A stretch of 64,000 nt of DNA from Chitinophaga pendula (GTDB lineage: Bacteria > Bacteroidota > Bacteroidia > Chitinophagales > Chitinophagaceae), in contig NZ_CP077769.1 of NCBI RefSeq assembly GCF_020386615.1, forward strand, positions 4,960,001 through 5,024,000, written 5' to 3'. How positions within the stretch are numbered: the stretch's first letter is position 1; the number at the start of each line of letters is the position of its first letter. Shown in pieces: positions 7,598 through 16,160 of this stretch. The translations under genes were made by a program, and so were the position numbers. A model generated the notes under the pieces. It was not told the DNA's origin. It worked only from the letters and a program-made list of their open reading frames with translations, and ran no database searches.

Positions 7598-8740
7598 TTA
7601 CAGAAAGGCTTTGAGTTCGTCTGTTGTAATTTTTCCTTCGTAGATGGCTTTTCCGATGATGACGCCGCTGCAACCTGCTTCGCGGAGGGCGGCTACATCG
7701 GCGATGTTGCTTACGCCGCCGCTGGCGGTGAGTTGCATATCGGGGAAACGGTCCAGTATGCGCTGATATAGTTCTATAGAAGGTCCTTGCAGCAGGCCAT
7801 CTTTGGCGATATCTGTGCAGAAGACATGTTTGATACCTGCGGCCTGGTTACGTTCGAGGAAGTCGTAGATGGACAGGGAGGTTGTTTCCAGCCATCCGCC
7901 GACGGCTATATTTTCTTCTTTGACATCTGCTCCCAGGAAGATACGATCGGGTCCGTACTGGCGGAGCCAGCTAAAGAACAGTGCTGGTTCTTTTACGGCT
8001 ATGCTGCCGATGGTGGCGAGGGCGGCGCCGCTTTCGAATACGATCTCCAGGTCTTTGCCGGTTTTGATACCACCGCCGAAGTCTACGGTCAGGCCAGTTT
8101 TGCCGGTGATGGCTTCCAGTACTTTCCAGTTGACTACTGCGCCTTTGCGGGCGCCATCCAGGTCTACGAGATGCAGGCGGCGAACGCCGATATCTTCGAA
8201 GGCCATGGCTACTTCCAGCGGGTGTTCGTTGTATACTTTTTGCTGGGCGTAGTCCCCCTGTGTGAGGCGTACGCATTTACCATCGATGATGTCGATGGCT
8301 GGTATGATAGTGAATGTATTGGTTGCTGTTGTTGTATTGAGTGATAATTCCATTCTGCAGTAGGTGATCCCATTTTTGAGGAAGTATTCCCCGTTGCGTT
8401 GATATCCTAATCTGGCGTAAAAGCTTTCGGCTGTTTTGCGTGCGTTGCACCAGAGCAGGTTGATATGTTCGCGGCGACAGCACTGTGCCATATGTTCGAG
8501 CAATGCGGAGGCGTATCCTTTGCCTTCGCAGGCTTCGAGTGTGGCCAGTTTGCGGAACTGAGCGACTTTCTGTTGCAGGAACAAGGAACCGACGGTGACC
8601 AGCTGGCCTTGTACGAAGACGCCGAAGTGGAGGCCATCCACATCGTTATCTACTTTTGCGATCTCCAGTGACTGTCCCGGATACAAGCGATCTCTCCTAA
8701 GCGGGAGGGCTTGTTCTACGTTGATCCTGCTGATATTCAT
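7598..8740 (-). CDS. hisA: Fusion of GNAT acetyltransferase domain with HisA isomerase
   Basis: One uninterrupted frame of 380 codons holds two domains. Residues about 1-135 look like a GNAT N-acetyltransferase, with the acetyl-CoA loop region LATLEACEGKGYASALLEHM and the C-terminal AESFYARLGYQRNGEYF. Residues about 143-380 are a full HisA (ProFAR isomerase) starting TIIPAIDIIDGKCVRL. The catalytic aspartates are in PAIDI and GADV, and the CTDIAKDG segment is present. HisA normally has about 240 residues and stands alone. The substrate of the GNAT half is unknown. The stop lies upstream of hisF and the start is 8 bases after the hisH stop. Confidence 0.93.
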   Translation of the reverse strand: MNISRINVEQALPLRRDRLYPGQSLEIAKVDNDVDGLHFGVFVQGQLVTVGSLFLQQKVAQFRKLATLEACEGKGYASALLEHMAQCCRREHINLLWCNARKTAESFYARLGYQRNGEYFLKNGITYCRMELSLNTTTATNTFTIIPAIDIIDGKCVRLTQGDYAQQKVYNEHPLEVAMAFEDIGVRRLHLVDLDGARKGAVVNWKVLEAITGKTGLTVDFGGGIKTGKDLEIVFESGAALATIGSIAVKEPALFFSWLRQYGPDRIFLGADVKEENIAVGGWLETTSLSIYDFLERNQAAGIKHVFCTDIAKDGLLQGPSIELYQRILDRFPDMQLTASGGVSNIADVAALREAGCSGVIIGKAIYEGKITTDELKAFL

Positions 8741-8748
8741 GTGCCGAG

Positions 8749-9342
8749 CTATAGTTTTAGGAAGTTAGCCAATACGGTTTGTCCGGCATCTGCTGATTTC
8801 TCCGGGTGAAACTGTGTAGCGTAAAAATTATCTTTCTGTAATGCGGCGCTGTAGTTGATCACGTAGTTGGCGGTGGCTACGGTATCGGCGGAGAGGGCGG
8901 CATAGTAGCTATGTACGAAATACATGTAACTGTTTTCAGGAACATGTTCGAACAGGTTGCTATGGAGGCCGGTGATGTTGTTCCATCCGATCTGAGGTAT
9001 TTTCAGGAGGTTGTCTACGGGGGATTCGAAGCGTTTAACGGCGACATCGAATACACCGAGGCAATCGGTATTATTTTCTTCGGAGTGGCGGCAGAGGAGT
9101 TGCAGGCCCAGGCATATGCCCAGTACGGGTTGTTGCAGATCGCGGATGAGTTGATCCATTTTCCGTTCGCGGAGGTATTGCATGGCTGTGCTGGCTTCGC
9201 CTACGCCCGGGAAGATCACTTTATCGGCGGACCTTATCTCTTCTGCATCATCGGTAACCACTGCGGTGGCGCCGATGCGTTCCAATGCAAACAGTACGGA
9301 GCGGATATTGCCTGCATTGTATTTTATGATGACTGTTTTCAT
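8749..9342 (-). CDS. hisH: Imidazole glycerol phosphate synthase, glutaminase subunit
   Basis: The 197-residue class I glutamine amidotransferase has the nucleophile Cys in GICLGLQLLC and the His/Glu pair in TQFHPEKS. The early IKYNAGNIRSV and VIFPGVGEA motifs are typical of HisH. It supplies ammonia to HisF. It begins only 24 bases after the trpA stop, so the second his block appears to be transcribed from the trp genes unless an internal promoter exists. A -7-like TACCTTTG lies at 9489-9496 inside trpA but has no matching -33. Confidence 0.96.
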   Translation of the reverse strand: MKTVIIKYNAGNIRSVLFALERIGATAVVTDDAEEIRSADKVIFPGVGEASTAMQYLRERKMDQLIRDLQQPVLGICLGLQLLCRHSEENNTDCLGVFDVAVKRFESPVDNLLKIPQIGWNNITGLHSNLFEHVPENSYMYFVHSYYAALSADTVATANYVINYSAALQKDNFYATQFHPEKSADAGQTVLANFLKL

Positions 9343-9366
9343 ATATGCTTATGATAAAAGACGATA

Positions 9367-10140
9367 TCAATTACCCTTTACTTGTGCGATAAAAGCTGCG
9401 ATAGTATTATCGATGTCGGAGCTATCTGCGATGGCTTTGATAAAAGCTGTGCCGATGATGGCGCCGTTGCTGTAGTTACAAGCTGCATCAAAGGTAGCTT
9501 TATCCTTGATACCGAATCCGATCAGTACCGGATTTTGCAGTTGTAATGCTTTGAGCTTTTCGAAATACGCCTGTTGATCGCCCATGTTTTTATCCTTGCC
9601 GGTGGTAGACGAGCTGGATACGGCGTATACAAAACCTTTGCTCAGGTTATCGATGCGGCGGATGCGTGCTTCGCTGGTTTCGGGAGTGACCAGAAAGATA
9701 AGGTGTAATCCGTTCTTTTCAAATACGGGTTTGTAATCGGTTTCGTATTCGTCCATGGGGAGGTCCGGGAGGATGACGCCATCGACACCTACTTCGGCGC
9801 ATTTTTCGCAGAAGGCTTCGACGCCGTATCGGAGTACGGGGTTTATGTATCCCATTAGGATGACGGGGACCTGTATTTTATTGCGGAAGCCTTGTAATTG
9901 TTCAAACAGTTTGTGTAGGCTCATCCCGTTATGCAGTGCCCGTGTGCTGCTATCCTGGATTACGGGGCCATCGGCCAGCGGATCGGAGAACGGCATGCCT
10001 AATTCGATGAGGTCAGCACCATGTGTTTGCAGGGCTGTCATGACGGGTAGGGTATCTTCCAGATTGGGGAAACCTGCTGTACAGTATATGTTCAGCACGT
10101 TGTCCTTTTTTTCGGCGAATAATTTATCTATACGGTTCAT
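9367..10140 (-). CDS. trpA: Tryptophan synthase alpha subunit
   Basis: The 257-residue TrpA has the catalytic Glu in ADLIELGMPFSDPLADGPVIQ and Asp in GVDGVILPDLPMDEY, with the phosphate-binding VSSSSTTG and GFGIKDKA loops. It cleaves indole-3-glycerol phosphate and passes indole to TrpB. The frame is open another 24 codons upstream into trpB; the ATG at 10140, 11 bases after the trpB stop, gives the family start (MNRIDKLFAEKK). Confidence 0.97.
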   Translation of the reverse strand: MNRIDKLFAEKKDNVLNIYCTAGFPNLEDTLPVMTALQTHGADLIELGMPFSDPLADGPVIQDSSTRALHNGMSLHKLFEQLQGFRNKIQVPVILMGYINPVLRYGVEAFCEKCAEVGVDGVILPDLPMDEYETDYKPVFEKNGLHLIFLVTPETSEARIRRIDNLSKGFVYAVSSSSTTGKDKNMGDQQAYFEKLKALQLQNPVLIGFGIKDKATFDAACNYSNGAIIGTAFIKAIADSSDIDNTIAAFIAQVKGN

Positions 10141-10151
10141 GGTCATTAGTG

Positions 10152-11360
10152 TTAAGGCTGCATGTGCTTGATATAGGTGCCCAGGTCTTTGTCGCCGCGG
10201 CCGGACAGGCATACTACGACTACATCATCCGGGTTGAGAGGCAGGTCTTTCAGTTTGGCCAGTGCGTGAGCGGATTCCAATGCGGGGATGATCCCTTCGA
10301 GTCTGCTCAGCTGATAGCCGGCGGCGAGGGCTTCTTCATCTGTTGTGTTGAGGAAGACGGCTCTTTTTGTTTCGTAGAGATGTGCATGTAAAGGTCCGAT
10401 GCCCGGGTAGTCCAGGCCTGCGGAGATGGAATGCGGCTCTACGATCTGGCCATCATCTGTCTGCATCAGCAATGTTTTGCTGGCATGAATGATGCCTATT
10501 TCGCCCAGTTGTGTGGTGGCTGCGGAGAATCCGCTATGTACGCCTTTTCCGCCCGCTTCTACTGCTACTAGTTTTACTTTTTCGTTGTCGAGGTAATGGT
10601 AGTAGGCACCGGCGGCGTTGCTACCACCACCGATACACGCTACGACGTAGTCGGGATCGGGGCTACCGGTTTTTTCCTGTAACTGCCGGCGTATCTCTTC
10701 GCTGATCACGGACTGGAAGCGGGCGACCATATCGGGATATGGATGTGGGCCCGCGGCGGTACCGAGGATATAGTGGGTATCTACCGGGTTGTTGATCCAG
10801 TCGCGGATGGCTTCGTTGGTGGCATCTTTCAGGGTTTTGCTGCCGCTGGTAGCAGGAACTACGGTAGCGCCCAGCATTTGCATGCGGGATACGTTGGGGG
10901 CCTGGCGTTCTATATCGATGCTTCCCATGTATACGACACATTCCATTCCCATGAGGGCGCATACGGTAGCGGTGGCGACGCCATGTTGCCCCGCGCCTGT
11001 TTCGGCGATGATGCGATGTTTGCCCAGGCGTTTTGCCAGGAGTATCTGACCGATGGTGTTGTTCACTTTGTGGGCGCCGGTATGGTTGAGGTCTTCTCTT
11101 TTGAGATAGATCTTGGCCTGGTAGTGTTCGGAGAGGCGTTTGGCAAAATATAACGGGGAAGGGCGGCCTACGTAATCGCGCAGGAGGTCTTCGAATTCCT
11201 GCTGAAAGGACGGGTCGCTCAGTATTTTCAGGTATTGCTGTTGCAGTTCGTCTACGTTAGGAAATAACATTTCCGGGATGTAGGCTCCACCGAACCTGCC
11301 ATAGTATCCTTTATCGTCTACGTGATACCTGGAGCCTTTTGTATTTAAAGCTATCTCCAT
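10152..11360 (-). CDS. trpB: Tryptophan synthase beta subunit
   Basis: The 402-residue PLP enzyme carries the lysine motif [15 protein letters not shown] and [15 protein letters not shown]. The glycine-rich phosphate site [13 protein letters not shown] and the C-terminal [12 protein letters not shown] are also present. It makes tryptophan from indole and serine. It starts 6 bases after the trpF stop, in the order F-B-A. Confidence 0.98.
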   Translation of the reverse strand: MEIALNTKGSRYHVDDKGYYGRFGGAYIPEMLFPNVDELQQQYLKILSDPSFQQEFEDLLRDYVGRPSPLYFAKRLSEHYQAKIYLKREDLNHTGAHKVNNTIGQILLAKRLGKHRIIAETGAGQHGVATATVCALMGMECVVYMGSIDIERQAPNVSRMQMLGATVVPATSGSKTLKDATNEAIRDWINNPVDTHYILGTAAGPHPYPDMVARFQSVISEEIRRQLQEKTGSPDPDYVVACIGGGSNAAGAYYHYLDNEKVKLVAVEAGGKGVHSGFSAATTQLGEIGIIHASKTLLMQTDDGQIVEPHSISAGLDYPGIGPLHAHLYETKRAVFLNTTDEEALAAGYQLSRLEGIIPALESAHALAKLKDLPLNPDDVVVVCLSGRGDKDLGTYIKHMQP

Positions 11361-11366
11361 GTTCAG

Positions 11367-12002
11367 TTATTTTAATGCGGTTGCGTGAATCTGTTTTACA
11401 AAGGCAGCGACCTGTGGTATGTGTTTGATACCCGGGCTGCTTTCAAAGCGGCTATTGACATCGACGGCGTACAGGGCGGGTATGTCCAGTTGCTGTAATG
11501 CGATGGTGTGTTCCAGGCCGATGCCACCGCTCAGGAAGAACGGATGTTGGTATGGATAGTGTTGCAGCAGGGACCAGTCGAATTGTTCGCCGGTGCCGCC
11601 GTATCCTTTGGCGGAGGCGGTATCGAACAGGAAGTAGGTGGTGACGGGGATGTAGGGAGCGATCTCTTTATCCCAGTCGATGTTGGCGCCGACGCGGAAT
11701 GCTTTCACTACCGGTATTTTTTCCCGGATGGCGGCGCAATATTCGGGAGATTCGTCGCCATGCAGTTGAACCATATCGAGCTGATAGTCTGCTGCGGTAC
11801 GGAGCACCTGTTCTTTGGCGGCGTTGACGAAGACACCTACTTTCTGAATGCCGGTAAGTTCGCGGACGCTGCGGGCGTCCAGTTTATTACCGGCGAACCG
11901 GGGGGATTGTTCATAGAATATGAAGCCGGCAAGATCTACTTTGTTAGCGATCAGTTCGCGCAGGTCTTCCCGCCGCGTGATACCACAGACCTTTATCTTC
12001 AT
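11367..12002 (-). CDS. trpF: Phosphoribosylanthranilate isomerase
   Basis: The 211-residue (beta/alpha)8 isomerase starts MKIKVCGITRREDL with the catalytic Cys in KVCGIT, and has VGVFVNA, VQLHGDES, a catalytic Asp in YFLFDTAS and the phosphate loop FLSGGIG. Its start overlaps the trpC stop by 4 bases, which indicates coupled translation. It catalyses the same type of Amadori rearrangement as HisA, which is encoded in the same transcription unit. Confidence 0.97.
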   Translation of the reverse strand: MKIKVCGITRREDLRELIANKVDLAGFIFYEQSPRFAGNKLDARSVRELTGIQKVGVFVNAAKEQVLRTAADYQLDMVQLHGDESPEYCAAIREKIPVVKAFRVGANIDWDKEIAPYIPVTTYFLFDTASAKGYGGTGEQFDWSLLQHYPYQHPFFLSGGIGLEHTIALQQLDIPALYAVDVNSRFESSPGIKHIPQVAAFVKQIHATALK

Positions 12003-12802
12003 ATTTCTTTTTCTTTTTGCCGTAATGTGGAGACGAAGGTAGCGAAGGCTTCTGCCGGGTTGTTTTGCCGCATGAAATGTTCTCCTATGAGGAAACCTTC
12101 GAAGCCCGCTTGTTTTAAGGTAACGATAGCGGCGGGGTCGTTGATACCACTTTCTGCTATTTTACACTTGTCTGCCGGTATTTGCGGTGCCAGTTCGCAG
12201 GAGCGGTTGAAGTCGACCTGGAAGGTGGTGAGATCGCGGTTGTTTACGCCGACGAGCCGGATATGATCGGTAATTTTTTCCAGTTGATCGCCGCTATGTA
12301 CTTCGAGTAATACTTCGAGGCCCAGGCCATTGGCATATTTTGCTAGGCGGGCTACTTCTTCTTTGCGGAGGCATTCGGCGATGAGGAGGATGACATCGGC
12401 GCCGATCACTTTTGCTTCTGCTATCTGGTATTCATCGACGATGAAGTCTTTGCGCAGGATGGGTATACCATTGACGGCGCGGGCGGCGATCAGGTCGGAT
12501 ACGGAGCCGCCGAAGTATTTTTCGTCGGTGAGTACGGACAGTCCGGAGGCGCCATGACGGGCGTAGGCAGTGGTCACTTCTTCTACGGTAGCATCGGGAT
12601 TGATGATACCTTTAGAAGGGGAGCGTTTTTTGAACTCAGCGATGATACCGGTGCGGGTTTCGTCTTTGAGGAAGTTGTAGAGTGATAAGGGGGTACGGGA
12701 GAAGGTGCTGGCGCGTTCCAGTTCCTGTATGCTTCTTTTCTCTTTATCTGCGGCTACTGTCACTTTTTTGTGAGCGACGATCTCGGCCAGTATATTTTTC
12801 AT
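11999..12802 (-). CDS. trpC: Indole-3-glycerol phosphate synthase
   Basis: The 267-residue TrpC barrel shows IIAEFKKRSPSKGII (catalytic Glu and Lys), ILRKDFIVDEYQI, DVILLIAECL, LLEVHS, GVNNRDL and AESGINDP. It closes the indole ring from CdRP. It is a single-domain enzyme, not fused to TrpF, whose separate gene follows with a 4-base overlap. Confidence 0.98.
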   Translation of the reverse strand: MKNILAEIVAHKKVTVAADKEKRSIQELERASTFSRTPLSLYNFLKDETRTGIIAEFKKRSPSKGIINPDATVEEVTTAYARHGASGLSVLTDEKYFGGSVSDLIAARAVNGIPILRKDFIVDEYQIAEAKVIGADVILLIAECLRKEEVARLAKYANGLGLEVLLEVHSGDQLEKITDHIRLVGVNNRDLTTFQVDFNRSCELAPQIPADKCKIAESGINDPAAIVTLKQAGFEGFLIGEHFMRQNNPAEAFATFVSTLRQKEKEI

Positions 12803-12838
12803 CCAGCTATCTTTTTTGTGTGATGCTCAGCTACAATT

Positions 12839-13831
12839 TTATTGTAAGCTGATGAGTTTTTTAAACGATTGTAAGGCGGCGCCGGATTCCAGGGAGGTGA
12901 CTACTGCCTGGAAGCAGTCGTCGTAGCTATCGTACTTTCCTGCGCAATGTAGTGCCATTGCGGAGTTGGCTAATACGACAGCGTTTTGTGCCCAGGAGCC
13001 TTCGCCTTTGAGTATTTTCATGAATATTTTAGCTGCTTCTTCTACAGAGTTGCCACCATAGATATCTTCCGGGTGTACTTTTCTTTTGCCCAGTTGTTCT
13101 GGGGTCCAGTCGCGTTCTCCGTGGTTGGTGATGACGCGGGTATCGGTGGTCAGTGATATTTCATCGTAGCCATCGAGGCTGTGTACGATGGCATATTGTT
13201 TATCTGTTTGCTGGAAGAGGTAGTTGTATACTCTTGCCATTTCGAGATTGTAGACACCGATGAGTTGGTATTTGGCGAATGCGGGATTTACGAGGGGGCC
13301 CAGCATATTGAAGAAGGTGCGTATGCCCAGTTGGCGTCGGATGCCGGCGACATGTTTGAGGGCGGGGTGGAATAAGGGGGCATGCAGGAAACATACGCCT
13401 GCTTGTTCCAGTTCTTCGCGCAGTTTGTCGTCCTGGTTTTTGAATTTATAGCCTACAGACTCCATGAGGTTGGAGGCGCCGCTGATGGATGAGACGCCGT
13501 AGTTGCCATGTTTGGCTACTTTGGCGCCGGCTCCGGCCGCAAGGAAGCAGGACAGTGTGGATATATTGAATGTATTTTTCGCATCGCCACCGGTGCCGAC
13601 GATGTCGATGACATCGTAGCCATTGAGGTTAACGGGTACGCATAGTTCGAGGAGGGCGTCGCGGAAGCCGAGCAGTTCGTCGATGGTGATACTGCGCATG
13701 AGGAAGACGGTCATGAAGGCCGCGAGTTCGCTTTCATTGTACATTCCTTTGGAGATGCTGATCAATATTTCTTTTGCGGCGTCGCGGCTGAAGGTTTTAT
13801 GTTCGAATAGATAGTGAAGAATTTTTTTCAT
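12839..13831 (-). CDS. trpD: Anthranilate phosphoribosyltransferase
   Basis: The 330-residue protein has the PRPP-binding IVGTGGDAKNTFNIST, KHGNYGVSS and the ADFLA-type HPALKHVAGIRRQLGIRTFFNMLGPLVNP stretch of TrpD. It transfers phosphoribose to anthranilate. The reading frame continues 23 codons upstream, but the ATG at 13831 (MKKILHYLFEHKTFS) is the family start. The gap to the trpG stop is 53 bases. It is not fused to TrpG. Confidence 0.97.
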   Translation of the reverse strand: MKKILHYLFEHKTFSRDAAKEILISISKGMYNESELAAFMTVFLMRSITIDELLGFRDALLELCVPVNLNGYDVIDIVGTGGDAKNTFNISTLSCFLAAGAGAKVAKHGNYGVSSISGASNLMESVGYKFKNQDDKLREELEQAGVCFLHAPLFHPALKHVAGIRRQLGIRTFFNMLGPLVNPAFAKYQLIGVYNLEMARVYNYLFQQTDKQYAIVHSLDGYDEISLTTDTRVITNHGERDWTPEQLGKRKVHPEDIYGGNSVEEAAKIFMKILKGEGSWAQNAVVLANSAMALHCAGKYDSYDDCFQAVVTSLESGAALQSFKKLISLQ

Positions 13832-13884
13832 GATCTGATACTTTTTAGCGTTGGGAAAGGGAGGAAGTCTGTCGGTTTGATGGT

Positions 13885-14454
13885 TTACAGTTCCAGCCAA
13901 TTCCTCAGTATGCGTTCGCCATCGGGGGTGAGTACACTTTCGGGATGGAATTGTACTCCGCAGACATCGTATTGTTGATGTTGCATGGCCATGATAAAGC
14001 CCTGGTTATCGCGTGCGGTGATGGTGAGTGCTGCGGGCAGATTATTTTCATCTACTACCCAGGAGTGGTACCGGCCTACTTCGAGCTGATCGGGCAGCCC
14101 GTTGAACAGGCGGCCTTCGCGGGATACGACGGTTACGGGTGTGGCGACGCCATGGAATACATCGCTCAGGTTGATGAGGGAGCCTCCCAATGCCTGCCCG
14201 ATAGCCTGTAGGCCGAGGCATACGCCGAATATGGATTTGGTCGGGGCGTATTCTTTAATGAGGGGGAGTAAAAGCCCTGCTTCTTCGGGAATACCGGGCC
14301 CCGGGGATAGGATGATTTTATCGTATTGGTTCACTTGTTCCAATGGTATTTCGTCGTTGCGCACCACGGTTACTTTTCCGTGTGTGATCTTTTCCACCAG
14401 GTGTACCAGGTTATAGGTAAAAGAGTCGTAGTTGTCAAACACCAGTATGTTCAT
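13885..14454 (-). CDS. trpG: Anthranilate synthase component II (glutamine amidotransferase)
   Basis: The 189-residue class I amidotransferase has NYDSFTYNLVH, LSPGPGIPEEAG, the nucleophile Cys in FGVCLGLQAIGQ and the His/Glu pair in VQFHPESVLTPDG. It feeds ammonia to TrpE. Only one base separates its start from the trpE stop. A dual role in folate synthesis (PabA) is possible. Confidence 0.97.
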   Translation of the reverse strand: MNILVFDNYDSFTYNLVHLVEKITHGKVTVVRNDEIPLEQVNQYDKIILSPGPGIPEEAGLLLPLIKEYAPTKSIFGVCLGLQAIGQALGGSLINLSDVFHGVATPVTVVSREGRLFNGLPDQLEVGRYHSWVVDENNLPAALTITARDNQGFIMAMQHQQYDVCGVQFHPESVLTPDGERILRNWLEL

Positions 14455-14455
14455 A

Positions 14456-15865
14456 TCAAATATTTTGCGCCTGGAGGATGGCTTGTTTTAAGGCATTCAG
14501 TTTATTGTTCACTTCTTCCAGTTCGGAGCTGGCCACTGATTTGGCGACTACGCCGGCGCCGGCCTGGTAATAGAGTATATTGTCTTTGCTGAGCATGGAG
14601 CGGATCATAATGGCGTGATTGAAGTCGCCGTTGAAGCCTACTGCGCCGATGCATCCGCCGTAGAAGCCGCGGGATGTTGGTTCGTACTGATCAATGATCT
14701 CCATGGCTTTGTACTTGGGAGCGCCAGACAAGGTACCTGCCGGGAATGTGGCAGCCAGGAGGCTGAACGGGTTCATGGCGGTATCTGTTTTGCCCGTTAC
14801 TTCGCTGACCAGGTGGATGACATGGCTGTAGTATTGCACTTTGCGGTAGGAAGCTACTTCTACCTGTGTGGCATGCCGGCTGAGGTCATTCCGTGCGAGG
14901 TCGACGAGCATGACATGTTCTGCATTTTCTTTAGGATCGAGCAGTAGTTTATCAGCCAGTTGTTTATCCTGTTCATCATTCCCGGTGCGGCGGAAGGTGC
15001 CTGCGATGGGATGTATGATGGCTTTCCCATTTTTCACGATCAGTTGAGCTTCCGGGGAAGAGCCCATCAATTTATAATCGCCGTAGTCGAAATAGAAGAG
15101 ATAAGGGGAAGGATTGATAGAGCGAAGGGAGCGGTATACGTTGAATTCGTCGCCTTTGAAAGGCCGTTGGAAGGAGCGGGAGAGTACTACCTGGAAGACA
15201 TCTCCTCTGAAGCAGTGCTGGCGTCCTTTCTCTACCATTTCCATATAGGCATCGTCGGTCATGTTGCTTCTTTCTTCTCCCTGTACTTTGAATGGGTAGT
15301 TGGGGCAGTCTTTGTGATGGATGAGGGAGGTGACGAGGTCGAATTCGCTATCGATGCCATCCACTTCATTTTCGCAGAGATAGAGTTCATCTTTGAAGTG
15401 ATTGATGACGATGATATATTGATAGAACCGGTATCTCATCAGGGGGATGGTGTTACCGTTCTGTTTGTCTTTATTGAAGGTGATCTTTTCGAAGAACTGT
15501 ACGGAGTCGAAGGTGGAGTAGCCGAACAGGCTGTGTACGACGGGTAGTGGGGGTGTGCCTTCGAAGCTGAAATTGCCCAGGAATCGTTGTAGTTCGTCGA
15601 GGACGAGCTGGGGGCTTTTAAGCTGTTTCTTTTCTACCGGCAGGTTAGGGTATTTGAATTCGAATTCGTTGGTGCTGGTGACTTCTATGCCTGCGATTGG
15701 TTTGATACAGATAAAGGAGTAGCTGTTTTCGCTGGCGCGGTAGTCTGTACTTTCGAGGAGTATAGATCCCGGGAAGCGGTCTCTGAGTCGCAGATATATG
15801 CTGACCGGCGTGAATACATCGGCTAACATTTGCCGGTATTTAGTTTTTACATTGATGGTACGCAT
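14456..15865 (-). CDS. trpE: Anthranilate synthase component I
   Basis: The 469-residue chorismate-utilising enzyme has an N-terminal feedback region with LLEST (the Trp-binding LLES motif). It carries the catalytic domain motifs FRGDVFQVVLSR, PIAGTFRRTG, AEHVMLVDLARND and FPAGTLSGAPK. It makes anthranilate from chorismate. The frame is open 57 codons further upstream through the attenuator hairpin; the ATG at 15865 (MRTINVKTKYRQML) is chosen because the extension would encode the terminator. Expression is expected to be set by the trpL attenuator. Confidence 0.97.
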   Translation of the reverse strand: MRTINVKTKYRQMLADVFTPVSIYLRLRDRFPGSILLESTDYRASENSYSFICIKPIAGIEVTSTNEFEFKYPNLPVEKKQLKSPQLVLDELQRFLGNFSFEGTPPLPVVHSLFGYSTFDSVQFFEKITFNKDKQNGNTIPLMRYRFYQYIIVINHFKDELYLCENEVDGIDSEFDLVTSLIHHKDCPNYPFKVQGEERSNMTDDAYMEMVEKGRQHCFRGDVFQVVLSRSFQRPFKGDEFNVYRSLRSINPSPYLFYFDYGDYKLMGSSPEAQLIVKNGKAIIHPIAGTFRRTGNDEQDKQLADKLLLDPKENAEHVMLVDLARNDLSRHATQVEVASYRKVQYYSHVIHLVSEVTGKTDTAMNPFSLLAATFPAGTLSGAPKYKAMEIIDQYEPTSRGFYGGCIGAVGFNGDFNHAIMIRSMLSKDNILYYQAGAGVVAKSVASSELEEVNNKLNALKQAILQAQNI

Positions 15866-15972
15866 GACGGCTTGATTCGATTTGAAGGTGGTATTATACC
15901 GGGAGGGAGTGCTGGCGAAGACGGTGAGGGCTGCAGCGCCTGTACTGTCTTTCGTGGTGCGCTCCTGACCCA

Positions 15973-16051
15973 TTAAAAGCCAGAAGGCCCGCTGTGTAAC
16001 AGCGGGCCTTCCGAGAATATGTTTTATACAAAACATGGCACTGTAACACAG
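15973..16051 (-). promoter_or_regulatory. trp attenuator (terminator and competing antiterminator)
   Basis: On the minus strand a perfect 13-bp stem with a 3-base loop (15983-15995 with 15999-16011) is followed by CTTTTA, forming an intrinsic terminator between trpL and trpE. An upstream segment CTGTGTTACAG (16041-16051) can pair at 10 of 11 positions with CTGTTACACAG spanning the terminator loop. The two structures exclude each other. The segment starts 19 bases after the last Trp codon, so a ribosome stalled on the Trp codons would leave it free and favour read-through. Confidence 0.85.
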
Positions 16052-16052
16052 A

Positions 16053-16106
16053 TCAGGAATTGATTCTATGCCACCACCAATGTTTGTTAATTAAGTTATT
16101 TGCCAT
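16053..16106 (-). CDS. trpL: trp operon leader peptide
   Basis: A 17-codon frame encodes MANNLINKHWWWHRINS, with three consecutive TGG codons at 16071-16079. It lies between a Bacteroidota-type promoter and a strong terminator hairpin just upstream of trpE, the standard layout of ribosome-mediated attenuation. There is no Shine-Dalgarno sequence. The ATG is only 8 bases downstream of the predicted -7 element, so translation may start at or near the 5' end of the RNA. Confidence 0.88.
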   Translation of the reverse strand: MANNLINKHWWWHRINS

Positions 16107-16114
16107 AATGAGAG

Positions 16115-16146
16115 CAAATATGCGAGGTTTTTTCAGAAAATGCAAA
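16115..16146 (-). promoter_or_regulatory. Predicted trp promoter
   Basis: On the minus strand TTTG (16143-16146) is followed 20 bases later by CATATTTG (16115-16122), which matches the TAnnTTTG -7 box at 7 of 8 positions. It sits in the 54-base gap between the hisB stop and the trpL start, so the trp block can be transcribed separately from the upstream his genes. Confidence 0.65.
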
Positions 16147-16160
16147 TTATTTTTCCCCGG

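Noticed and set aside
15866..16036. N-terminal 57-codon extension of trpE
   Set aside because: It would translate through the attenuator hairpin; the ATG at 15865 matches the TrpE family start.
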